Below the pieces are notes generated by a model, which did not search any database, was not told the DNA's origin, and was given only the letters and a program-made list of their open reading frames with translations. A DNA stretch of 64,000 bases from positions 310,001 to 374,000 of the forward strand of contig NZ_AQQV01000002.1 in assembly GCF_002088235.1 (NCBI RefSeq), given 5' to 3'. The translations under genes were made by a program, and so were the position numbers. This DNA is from Oceanococcus atlanticus. Lineage in GTDB: Bacteria; Pseudomonadota; Gammaproteobacteria; Nevskiales; Oceanococcaceae. Of the stretch, positions 15,343 to 23,792 are shown one piece after another. Positions within the stretch are counted from its first letter, which is position 1. The number at the start of each line of letters is the position of its first letter.

Positions 15343-17909
15343 CACTGCAAGCTGAACTTGCCGTAAACAACCCGCCCGGGCTGTTGGTTGGCCAGAAACG
15401 TCCCCGGAAACAAGGCGGAGTCGATGGCCTGATTGAGCACTCGCTTGTCGCTGAGGTTCTTGGCACCCAGCGTCACGCTCCAGCGCTGCGATGGCGGCGC
15501 CACCCGCAGGTGGGCGGAATACAGCACATGACCGGGCACCCGGGTTGCCGGATCCAGATCGGTGTCCGTGTACTGCTGTGCCTGGTAGCGTGCGTTCAAG
15601 CCCAGCGTGAACTCATGCTGTCCGAGCCGGTATTCCAGTGTGGGGCTCAACGTGGCTGCCCAGCGCGGGGCAAAGGCCAGAGTCTTGCCACTCAAATCTT
15701 GCTGCGCGTTGACCCCATCAGACACCGGCGCTGGCGCATCGACATAACGGTCATAGCGCGCATCCAGCCAGCCGACCGATGCCGCCAGGTTGAGCGGTTG
15801 GTACGGCGTCAGCCAATAGGCGTCCAACTCCAACCCTTGCGAGTAGGCCGAAGCAGCATTGGTGACATCGAAGAACACACTGTTAAACGCCAGCACCTGC
15901 AGATCATCAAAATCCATCCGGTAGAGCGTGGCATTAAGGCTCAGGCTGCGCTGCAACCAGTGACTCTTGATACCCAGCTCCCAGGCGGTGGCTGTTTCCG
16001 GCTCATACTCAAGCTCGCCATCGGTGAATGAAATGGCATTGGCCCCGCCACTTTTGTAGCCCCGCGACCAGTTGGCAAACAGGCTCAAATCATCGTCGTG
16101 GCGGTACATCAGCGAAAGCTTGGGTGAGAGGTTGTCTTCCTCTCGCTCAATGAATTGCTGGTAATCCTCACCGCTGACCAACAGTTGCACAATGCACTGC
16201 TGGGTCAGCGGCTTGGTCCGGCACTGAGTTTCACCCTTCGCGCGGATATCTTTGACTTCGCGATTGATGCGCAAGCCTGGAGTGATTGACCAATGCGCAT
16301 CCAGATGCCAGCTGAGCTGGGCGAAGGCTGCATAGGTCTGCACACGTTGATCGAAATCGTATTCATAACGATCCTGGCCGATGACCCCACCAACCAGCGG
16401 TCCCAGCAGCGGAGCCAGCAGCCCGGTCAGCTGGCCAAGACCGCCGAACGGGATACCGGCAATCGCACCTCCGGAAAGCAACTGCAGGCCATCGTTGGAC
16501 AAGGCGTAGGACGCCAAATCCTGGCCGGCCTCAATGCCGGTCACGATGTGGTAATCGGTCTGCATCGCAAACAGACCCGCGACAAATTCCAGCCCCTGGC
16601 CCCACGGTGCATCGCCATGGCCACTGAATCGCCATTCGGCGGAGTATTGCTGGTAGTCCTCGGTGTCACCGTAAAGGCGCAACAGATCAGCTGGCGACGT
16701 ATCCAGATCCTGGTATTGATCCACGTGCAATTTCGACACACCCAGCACCACCGTGGTGTTGAGCCCAGCAAGATTCAGCATCGGACCAAGCTCAAGATCC
16801 GCGTGTGCCGCTGCGCTCCAGGAATCCTTGTTCATATACCCGGGGTAATCAAAGCTGGTCTGGAAGTCATGTGGATTGTCTTCCAGCTGCGGATCAAAAT
16901 TCTGCAGGTAACTGCGAGTGTCATCGTCCAGTTCATACAGCTGCCTCGGCCAGAAATGCACCTGCGATTCCGAGCGTTGCCCAACCAGACCAAAATCCAG
17001 CCTGCCATCCCCCTGATAATCCAGGCGCAGGCGCTGGGCGGATTGTTCCAGGGTGTCTTCGTAACGGTCGATTGTGGTGTTATAAAGCCGCCCGTGGCGA
17101 TGATCTTCCAAGGCGGCCAGACGCACGCCCCAGCGTTCGCTCAACCGAGCCCCGACACCCGCTTCAAGGCGATCGTCAGCCCACTCGTTTCGCGCGTAGC
17201 TCAGGTCGGCCTCAACGCCCTGCTCCGGCGCACCACGGGTCACGATATTGAACACCCCCGCAATAGTGTTCTTACCGAACAATGTGCCTTGCGGCCCGCG
17301 CAGCACTTCTATGCGCTCAAGATCAAACATCGACTCGGTGAAATAGGCCCCGCGGGCATAGAAAATTTCGTCCTGAACCAGCCCCACAGAAGGCTCAAAA
17401 CTGGGATTGAAGGTGTTGGTGCCAAATCCGCGTATGAACACCTGCGGCGAGCTCGGGCTGGTGGACTCCACGCGCACGTTGGGCACGTAGGCTGAGGCCT
17501 CGGTCAGGTTGACGACATTGTTGTTCTTGAGAAACTCGCCCTGCAGCGCGGTCACCGAAACCGGCACATCGCTCAGACTTTGCTCGGTTTTCTGCGCCGT
17601 GACCACGATCTCCTCGATCTGGCGTCGGGGCTGCCTAGGTGCGGCAGTGGGCGCAGGCTGGGCCAGCTGAATGCTTGCAGCCGGTGCTGGCTCAGAAGTG
17701 TTTTGTACTTGTGTCTCAGATGCCGCCGGCCCGGCCGGCATCTGCTCGCTGGCCACCGTCGGCGGCGGCCCGAACAAAGCATCCAGCTCATCCTCAGCCA
17801 CTGCAGCAACAGGCAACAACAGCAAAATCAGCGGTGCCCCGCAATATGTCCTTAACAAGATCAGCCCCCCCGAGCGATTAGGTGGGAACCTGCATGGCGT
17901 CCCTGCCAT
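15339..17909 (-). CDS. TonB-dependent outer membrane receptor
   Basis: About 856 residues. After a signal-like segment (LILLLLPVAAVA) come a Pro/Ala-rich linker, a TonB box candidate QIEEIVVTAQK, and a plug domain with QVFIRGFGTNTF and RIEVLRGPQGTLFGKNTIAG. The 22-strand barrel ends with KFSLQW and a terminal aromatic residue. A Gly/Leu-rich hydrophobic insert sits near residues 475-512 in a barrel loop. The receptor class is the large, energy-driven type used for glycans, steroids or siderophores; the ligand is unknown. Start is uncertain: 17909 is the nearest ATG, but a non-ATG start just before the signal peptide is possible. Confidence 0.9.
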   Translation of the reverse strand: MAGTPCRFPPNRSGGLILLRTYCGAPLILLLLPVAAVAEDELDALFGPPPTVASEQMPAGPAASETQVQNTSEPAPAASIQLAQPAPTAAPRQPRRQIEEIVVTAQKTEQSLSDVPVSVTALQGEFLKNNNVVNLTEASAYVPNVRVESTSPSSPQVFIRGFGTNTFNPSFEPSVGLVQDEIFYARGAYFTESMFDLERIEVLRGPQGTLFGKNTIAGVFNIVTRGAPEQGVEADLSYARNEWADDRLEAGVGARLSERWGVRLAALEDHRHGRLYNTTIDRYEDTLEQSAQRLRLDYQGDGRLDFGLVGQRSESQVHFWPRQLYELDDDTRSYLQNFDPQLEDNPHDFQTSFDYPGYMNKDSWSAAAHADLELGPMLNLAGLNTTVVLGVSKLHVDQYQDLDTSPADLLRLYGDTEDYQQYSAEWRFSGHGDAPWGQGLEFVAGLFAMQTDYHIVTGIEAGQDLASYALSNDGLQLLSGGAIAGIPFGGLGQLTGLLAPLLGPLVGGVIGQDRYEYDFDQRVQTYAAFAQLSWHLDAHWSITPGLRINREVKDIRAKGETQCRTKPLTQQCIVQLLVSGEDYQQFIEREEDNLSPKLSLMYRHDDDLSLFANWSRGYKSGGANAISFTDGELEYEPETATAWELGIKSHWLQRSLSLNATLYRMDFDDLQVLAFNSVFFDVTNAASAYSQGLELDAYWLTPYQPLNLAASVGWLDARYDRYVDAPAPVSDGVNAQQDLSGKTLAFAPRWAATLSPTLEYRLGQHEFTLGLNARYQAQQYTDTDLDPATRVPGHVLYSAHLRVAPPSQRWSVTLGAKNLSDKRVLNQAIDSALFPGTFLANQQPGRVVYGKFSLQW

Positions 17910-18023
17910 ACAAACCTGTTCCCCCAGACTCTCGAAGCTACGACAAGCGCTGGGACACCACAATGACCGTACGTGCCAACAACTTGACTCTAGCGGACCT
18001 GCAGCACGAGTGCGCGGGGTCTG

Positions 18024-18968
18024 TCAGGTGCGATAACGCGACGGCGACATGCCGGTCCAGCGTCGAAAACTGCGGCTGAATGCACTTTCGTCGGAGAAAC
18101 CAAGCTCAGCTGAAATGGCGGCAATCTTGTCGCCGCGTTGCAATGCACGCATGGCCAAGACCTGCAATTCACGGTCGCGCAGATGTTTGAAAGAGAAACC
18201 TTCCTCGGCCAGTTTCCTGCTGAGATGGCGTCCGCTGATGGCAAGCAAGGACGCAATGTCATCCTTGCTCAACTGCGGATGCTGCTGAACCAGTTCCGAA
18301 ACCGTGATCGACAGCGATTTCTCACCCAGCCGCGAGAGCATCTGATCAGCCAGCCCCCGCAACTGGTCACGCAAGGCCGGATTGGCCTGAATCAAAGGCA
18401 GATCGAGCATGTCTGACCGAAACAGCAAGCGGTCTTCGGCAGACTCAAAATGCACCGGACAGCCCAACAAAGCGCGATAGCGATCCGGATCGTCTAGCGG
18501 GGCATGGCGAAACTCCACGGCGTCGGGCTCAAACCGACCGCCGCTACACCAGCGCGCCAAATGTATGGCATAGCCCAGCGACATTTCGCTGCGCGCTTCG
18601 CGGCAGACGTCGTAATGCCCGGTGTAACACAGCGCCAACAAGCCATCGACGTGGTGAAACCAGACCTCACCGCCCTGACTGACAATGGGGTGGTATTCGA
18701 TGTACATCTCCAACGCCTCACCCAGCGTCTCGCAGCTCATCAGCAACAGCCCGGCCACATCCAGATGACCAACCTGCAAGTGCACGGCGAGCTGCAACCC
18801 GATCAGGGGATCGTCGCTGGCCTCGCTCAACTGTTGCCACAACGCATCATGCACGTCCAGACGCACGCGGTCGTCCTCACATGCGAGTTGCGGCGTGGCG
18901 ATCCCCAGACGCTCGGCTGCCTCGACCAGAGCCTGGCTGAAGCGTCGAATGACCGTGGGATTGCTCAT
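18024..18968 (-). CDS. AraC-family transcriptional regulator
   Basis: A 314-residue regulator of the OruR/ArgR-like branch: residues 15-200 match the AraC arabinose-binding-like ligand domain, and 215-314 hold the double HTH ending LGFSDESAFSRSFRRWTGMS. It is divergent from an FMO-SDR-acylase operon with 99 bases between the starts, where GTCCCGA repeats are found. This subfamily often controls adjacent monooxygenase or amino acid genes, so activation of the operon is the likely role. Confidence 0.93.
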   Translation of the reverse strand: MSNPTVIRRFSQALVEAAERLGIATPQLACEDDRVRLDVHDALWQQLSEASDDPLIGLQLAVHLQVGHLDVAGLLLMSCETLGEALEMYIEYHPIVSQGGEVWFHHVDGLLALCYTGHYDVCREARSEMSLGYAIHLARWCSGGRFEPDAVEFRHAPLDDPDRYRALLGCPVHFESAEDRLLFRSDMLDLPLIQANPALRDQLRGLADQMLSRLGEKSLSITVSELVQQHPQLSKDDIASLLAISGRHLSRKLAEEGFSFKHLRDRELQVLAMRALQRGDKIAAISAELGFSDESAFSRSFRRWTGMSPSRYRT

Positions 18969-18969
18969 C

Positions 18970-19009
18970 GTCCCGATTTGTTCATGTTCTGTCCCGAATC
19001 GCTCGGGAC
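18970..19009. promoter_or_regulatory. GTCCCGA repeats, probable AraC-type operator
   Basis: GTCCCGA occurs as direct repeats at 18970 and 18991, 21 bases apart or two helical turns, and a third copy is inverted at 19003-19009, forming GTCCCGA-N5-TCGGGAC. Two tandem half-sites two turns apart are the usual AraC-family arrangement, and the site lies between the regulator and the operon it faces. Confidence 0.6.
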
Positions 19010-19067
19010 GACTCCATGAGGCATCACTAGGCTAAAACCTTCTACATACAGCATCGTCATCTTCCTA

Positions 19068-20384
19068 ATGTACGCCATCATTGGTGCCGGGCCGACAGGT
19101 TTAGCCATGGCACGCAACCTTCACAAAGCAGGCCTGCCCTTTCGCGGTTTCGAAATTCATGCCGATGTTGGCGGATTATGGGACGCGCAAAGCCCGACCA
19201 GCACTATGTATGAGTCGGCTCATCTGATCTCCTCCAAGCGCACGACCGAATTCGAGGAGTTCCCGATGCGCGATGAGGTGGCACAGTACCCACATCACAG
19301 CGAACTCAAGCGCTACTTTCAGGATTATGCGCGGCACTTCGAGTTGTATCCGCATTTCGAGTTTGCCACCGAAGTCGTCCGTGCTGAACGCCATGGCGAG
19401 CAATGGGATCTCACCACGCGTTGTGATGGCCAGGAGCAGACCCGCCGCTTCGACGGGCTGATGCTGTGCAACGGCACTTTGCACGAACCCAATCAGCCAC
19501 CACTGCCCGGCGCGTTTAGCGGCCAGGTGATGCATTCCAGCGCCTACAAAAGCGCACAGATGCTTGATGGGAAACGCGTCCTGATCATCGGCTGCGGAAA
19601 CTCGGGTGCCGATATCGCTGTGGATGCCGTACACCGTGCCGCCAGTGTGGATATGTCGCTGCGCCGCGGCTACTACTTCTTGCCCAAATTCGTGCTGGGT
19701 CGACCGATTGACACGCTCGGCGCCGGCCAGATGGCCCTGCCGCGACCGCTCAAGCAGTTCATCGACGGCACGCTCATCCGTGCCCTGGTCGGCAAACCAT
19801 CCAACTACGGCCTGCCCGACCCGGACTACAAACTGTATGAAGCCCATCCGGTGCTGAACTCACTGCTGCTGCATCACGCCGGGCACGGCGATGTGACGAT
19901 CCGCCAGGACATCAAGCACTGTGCCGGGCCACAGGTCAGCTTCATCGATGGCAGCTGCGCCGAGTACGACCTGATCATTCAGGCCACTGGCTACAAGCTG
20001 CACTACCCTTTCATCGACACAGACGAACTGAACTGGAAAGGCGCAGCCCCACAGCTGTATCTGAACTGCTTTCACCCCGATTCCGACAACATCTTCATGA
20101 TGGGCATGATGGAGGCCGCCGGGCTGGGCTGGGAAGCACGCAATCGTCAGGCCGAGCTGGTTGCACTGTACCTGACACAGCTCAAGCGTGGAGCCGCATC
20201 AGCCAAGCGCCTGCAAAGCGACAAAGCGCGTTTGGCCGGTAAACGCCTGGATGGTGGTTACGCCTATCTCAAGCTTGAGCGCATGGCCTATTACGTCAAC
20301 AAACAGGCCTACAACAAAGCACTCAACGCGCGCATTGCCGCGTTGAAGGCTGATCTCCCCAAACAGAGTGAGCAAGCCGCATGA
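19068..20384 (+). CDS. Flavin-containing monooxygenase (FMO/BVMO-like)
   Basis: A 438-residue two-nucleotide-fold flavoprotein. FAD site IGAGPTGLAMARNL starts at residue 4; the NADPH site VLIIGCGNSGADIAVD is near 170. A class B monooxygenase fingerprint FxGxxxHxxxY appears as FSGQVMHSSAYKS. It would oxygenate a ketone, amine or sulfur compound. The stop overlaps the next gene as ATGA. Regulation by the divergent AraC protein is likely. Confidence 0.9.
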   Translation: MYAIIGAGPTGLAMARNLHKAGLPFRGFEIHADVGGLWDAQSPTSTMYESAHLISSKRTTEFEEFPMRDEVAQYPHHSELKRYFQDYARHFELYPHFEFATEVVRAERHGEQWDLTTRCDGQEQTRRFDGLMLCNGTLHEPNQPPLPGAFSGQVMHSSAYKSAQMLDGKRVLIIGCGNSGADIAVDAVHRAASVDMSLRRGYYFLPKFVLGRPIDTLGAGQMALPRPLKQFIDGTLIRALVGKPSNYGLPDPDYKLYEAHPVLNSLLLHHAGHGDVTIRQDIKHCAGPQVSFIDGSCAEYDLIIQATGYKLHYPFIDTDELNWKGAAPQLYLNCFHPDSDNIFMMGMMEAAGLGWEARNRQAELVALYLTQLKRGAASAKRLQSDKARLAGKRLDGGYAYLKLERMAYYVNKQAYNKALNARIAALKADLPKQSEQAA

Positions 20385-21307
20385 ATGTCCTGGTTACCGG
20401 CGCCGCCGGCTATATCGGTCGCCAGGTTGCCGAGCGACTGGCTGCGCATCACCGGGTGATCGGCATCGACCTGCATGGAGACGAGAACGCCAGCTTTGAC
20501 CTGCGTGCAATGGACATCCGCGATCCGGCCCTGCGTGAGTTGATCGTCGACAACGCCATCACTCATGTTGTGCACCTCGCCGCCGTGTTGGAATTCAGCG
20601 GCGACCGCGCGCGCGATTTCGACATCGATGTGAATGGCACCCGCAACGTGCTTGAGGCCTGCCTGGCCGGTCAGGTGACCCACCTGAGCGTAACCAGCAG
20701 CGGCGCTGCCTACGGTTACCATGCCGACAACCCGGCCTGGCTTCGCGAGACCGATGCCCTGCGCGGCAACGTTGAGATGCCTTATGCCGATCACAAGCGC
20801 CAGGTTGAGGAACTGCTTGCCGAATACCGCGCCCAACACCCGCAGCTGACCCAGCTGGTGCTGCGTGTCGGCACCGTGATCGGCGCAGGCACGCACAATC
20901 TCATCAGCAATCTCTTCGACAAAAAGCGCTTGCTTGGCGTACGCGGGCACGACTCACCCTTCGTATTCATCTGGGACCAGGATCTGGTCGGCATCATCGA
21001 ACACGGCGTCACAAGCGGTCGCGGCGGCATCTTCAACGTCGCCGGAGACGGCGCGCTGACGCTCGACGAGCTCGGCCAGCTGACCAACAAAAGAGTGCTC
21101 AAGCTACCGGCGGCGCTGATCATTGCCGGGCTGCGTATTGGCCGCAGGCTCGGTATCAGCCGTTATGCCCCGGAACAGATCAAGTTTATCCAGTACCGGC
21201 CGGTGCTCGACAACCACGCGCTGAAAAATGAGTTCGGCTACGCCCTGCAGAAGACCTCACGCGAAGCCTTCTTGCATTTTCGCGACAACGCGCTCAAAGC
21301 ACGCTGA
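20381..21307 (+). CDS. NAD-dependent epimerase/dehydratase (extended SDR)
   Basis: A 308-residue extended short-chain dehydrogenase. Rossmann motif VTGAAGYIGRQVAERL is at the N terminus. The catalytic Tyr-Lys pair is seen as PYADHKRQVEE with Ser in VTSSGAAYG. Translationally coupled to the monooxygenase (ATGA). A role reducing or oxidising the monooxygenase's substrate or product is inferred. Sugar, steroid or other alcohol substrates are all possible. Confidence 0.88.
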   Translation: MNVLVTGAAGYIGRQVAERLAAHHRVIGIDLHGDENASFDLRAMDIRDPALRELIVDNAITHVVHLAAVLEFSGDRARDFDIDVNGTRNVLEACLAGQVTHLSVTSSGAAYGYHADNPAWLRETDALRGNVEMPYADHKRQVEELLAEYRAQHPQLTQLVLRVGTVIGAGTHNLISNLFDKKRLLGVRGHDSPFVFIWDQDLVGIIEHGVTSGRGGIFNVAGDGALTLDELGQLTNKRVLKLPAALIIAGLRIGRRLGISRYAPEQIKFIQYRPVLDNHALKNEFGYALQKTSREAFLHFRDNALKAR

Positions 21308-21340
21308 GGCGCGCGGATAAGCCACCCTAAGGAGACCCTC

Positions 21341-23788
21341 ATGCGCTCATGCTGCCAGCTGACTCTTGCCCTGCTGATGGCGCTCGGCCTCTTGGGTTGT
21401 AACGGCGGGCGTCAAACGCATCCAGACCCGGGCGACGCCGCGCAGAACACGCTGAGTACGATTACACGCACTGCCGGCGGGGTGCCGCATATCGAGTCAG
21501 AGAGCTGGTTCGGGCTCGGCTACGGCTATGGCTATGTCGCGGCCAAAGACGCCATTTGTCGCATCGCGGAGTTCTACGTTACTGCCGCCGGTGAACGTTC
21601 ACGCTACTTCGGCGGGGACAATGATTTCCCCTTTCCGGCCAATGGTTTCACATACAACAACCTGAATAGCGATTTCTTCTTCAAGCTGATTCGCGCACAA
21701 GGCACAGTGGAGCAATTGGCCAGCGAGGCGCCACCGCTGGGGCCTGATCGAGAAATTCGCGCACTGTTTGCCGGGCATGTCGCCGGATACAACCGCTACC
21801 TGGCTGAAACCGGCGTTGACGGGATCAGCGATCCCAACTGCCGCGGCGCGGCATGGGTCCGCCCCATCAGCGTTGATGATGTGTTTCGCATGGCCTACAC
21901 CCTGGCCATCTTTGCTGGCTCGGCGGCGTCGGTGGACGGCATTGGCGGTGCCGCACCGCTCCTTAATGCCAGCGCGGACGATGTGCCGGCGATTCTCGAA
22001 GGTCTCCGCAATGCACAGGACTGGCATCCGGGGGGCCATCTGGCCAGCAACGCCGTGGCCATCGGTCGTCAGGCCAGCGTCGACGGCACCCCGATCTTGC
22101 TTGGCAACCCACACCAGACTTTCAACGACTCCGGCATTTTCTACCAGGCCAGTTTCCGGATTCCTGGCGAGGCTGAGCTGTCCGGCACCACCTTTCTTGG
22201 CCTGCCTTTTGTCGTGATGGGCAACAACCGCGACGTAGCCTGGTCACATACCACCTCGTCAGCATTTCGCTTTACCCCGTACCAAATGCTGCTGGCGGGT
22301 TCGCACAGCTATGTGATCGACGGTGAAGTCGAAGCCATGCAGGCCTGGCCATTGCAGGTCGAGAGTCGCCAGGACGACGGCAGCCTGCAGCGCGTGGAAC
22401 GGACCCTCTACACCACACGCTTCGGCCCGATGGTGACCAACATCGCGGGCTTGCCGCTGTTCGTCTGGACGCCGGTGTTGGGCTTCGCGCTGGCCGACCC
22501 GAATGCGCACAACATGCGCTACCTCAACCATTTTGTAGCGCTGGCCAAGGTCAAATCAGTGCGCGAGTTTGAGGCGCTGCTGGATGGTTTGCAGGGCATC
22601 CCGTGGGCCAATACCGTTGCCGTTGACCGCGCTGGCGAGGCCTTCTATGCCGACATCACGGTTGCCGCCAATGTCGACGATGCCAAAGCCGTGAGCTGTG
22701 GCTCTGTTGTGGGGCTGGTCACATTCCCCTTGCTGGGCCTGCCCGTCATGGATGGCAGCCGCTCCGCCTGCGCCTGGGACAACGACCCCGATGCGGTGGC
22801 ACCTGGGATTTTCGGCCCCGCGCGGCTGCCACGCCTGTTTCGCGACGACTATGTAAGCAACTCCAACGACTCCTACTGGTTATCGCACCCGGACGAACCA
22901 CTCACCGGTTTTCCACGCATCCTCGGAGAGGAAGGCACGGAGCGACGGCTGCGTACACGCCTGGGTTTGAACATGATTGAGGCACGGCTGGCCGGCACCG
23001 ACGGCTTCACAGGCCGCGGCTTCAGCCACGCCATCATGAAGGACTGGTTGTTTTCCTCGCGCCAGTATCTGGGCGAGATGTGGCGCGACGATCTGCTCAG
23101 CCTGTGCCAACAATTGGGGATGGCTGTCGGCACCCAAGGACCGATCGATATCGCCGATGCCTGCCCGGTTCTTGAGGGCTGGGACCTGACCACCAACCTG
23201 GATTCACCAGGCGCTTTGCTGTTCCGACGCATCGCCGGACGTCTGCTTGGGCAAACGCTACCCTCTGGCACCACGACCCAGACCCGGCTGCCCGGAACCA
23301 GTGCTTTTCTGATCCCATTCCGTCCGGATGAGCCGATCGACACGCCCCGCGGCCTCAACACCCTGCTACCCAGCGTGCAGGCCGCACTGGCCGATGCGGT
23401 GGCTGAACTCAAGGCTGCCAACATTCCCCTGGACGCGACACTGCGCGACTACCAATACATCGAACGCGGCGGCCAACGCTTTGCGTTGCACGGCGGCATC
23501 GACCGCATGGGTTCGTACAGCATCATGAACATCGAATGGGACCCGCAAAAGGGCTATGCCAACCCCTATCACGGCAACACCTACATGCAGGTGGTGAGTT
23601 TCCCGCCACAGGCGTGCCCGCGGCTCTCAACCCTCACAACCTACTCTCAGTCACCGGACCCAAGTTCGCCTTACCACACCGACCAAACCGCAATGTACAG
23701 CGACAAGCAATGGCTGGAGGTGCCCTTTTGTGCCGACGCCATCGCCGCACAGGCGATCGAAACAATCCACCTCAGCAGCAGCCCGTGA
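21341..23788 (+). CDS. Penicillin acylase-family N-terminal nucleophile hydrolase, lipoprotein
   Basis: An 815-residue Ntn-hydrolase precursor with lipoprotein signal ending LGLLG-Cys and mature start CNGGR. The predicted autocleavage is before Ser236 in GHLASNAVAIG; that Ser becomes the beta-subunit N terminus and nucleophile. Downstream GNNRDVAWSHTTSS and the DGFTGRGFSHAIM region match the beta-chain core of AHL and cephalosporin acylases, and Asn/Arg oxyanion residues are expected there. It has a strong AAGGAG ribosome site 33 bases after the SDR gene, so belongs to the same operon. Substrates could be acyl-homoserine lactones, N-acyl amino acids or beta-lactams. Confidence 0.9.
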   Translation: MRSCCQLTLALLMALGLLGCNGGRQTHPDPGDAAQNTLSTITRTAGGVPHIESESWFGLGYGYGYVAAKDAICRIAEFYVTAAGERSRYFGGDNDFPFPANGFTYNNLNSDFFFKLIRAQGTVEQLASEAPPLGPDREIRALFAGHVAGYNRYLAETGVDGISDPNCRGAAWVRPISVDDVFRMAYTLAIFAGSAASVDGIGGAAPLLNASADDVPAILEGLRNAQDWHPGGHLASNAVAIGRQASVDGTPILLGNPHQTFNDSGIFYQASFRIPGEAELSGTTFLGLPFVVMGNNRDVAWSHTTSSAFRFTPYQMLLAGSHSYVIDGEVEAMQAWPLQVESRQDDGSLQRVERTLYTTRFGPMVTNIAGLPLFVWTPVLGFALADPNAHNMRYLNHFVALAKVKSVREFEALLDGLQGIPWANTVAVDRAGEAFYADITVAANVDDAKAVSCGSVVGLVTFPLLGLPVMDGSRSACAWDNDPDAVAPGIFGPARLPRLFRDDYVSNSNDSYWLSHPDEPLTGFPRILGEEGTERRLRTRLGLNMIEARLAGTDGFTGRGFSHAIMKDWLFSSRQYLGEMWRDDLLSLCQQLGMAVGTQGPIDIADACPVLEGWDLTTNLDSPGALLFRRIAGRLLGQTLPSGTTTQTRLPGTSAFLIPFRPDEPIDTPRGLNTLLPSVQAALADAVAELKAANIPLDATLRDYQYIERGGQRFALHGGIDRMGSYSIMNIEWDPQKGYANPYHGNTYMQVVSFPPQACPRLSTLTTYSQSPDPSSPYHTDQTAMYSDKQWLEVPFCADAIAAQAIETIHLSSSP

Positions 23789-23792
23789 CATC

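Noticed and set aside
16293-17495. 400-codon plus-strand frame opposite the TonB receptor
   Set aside because: Antisense shadow; the receptor is strongly supported.
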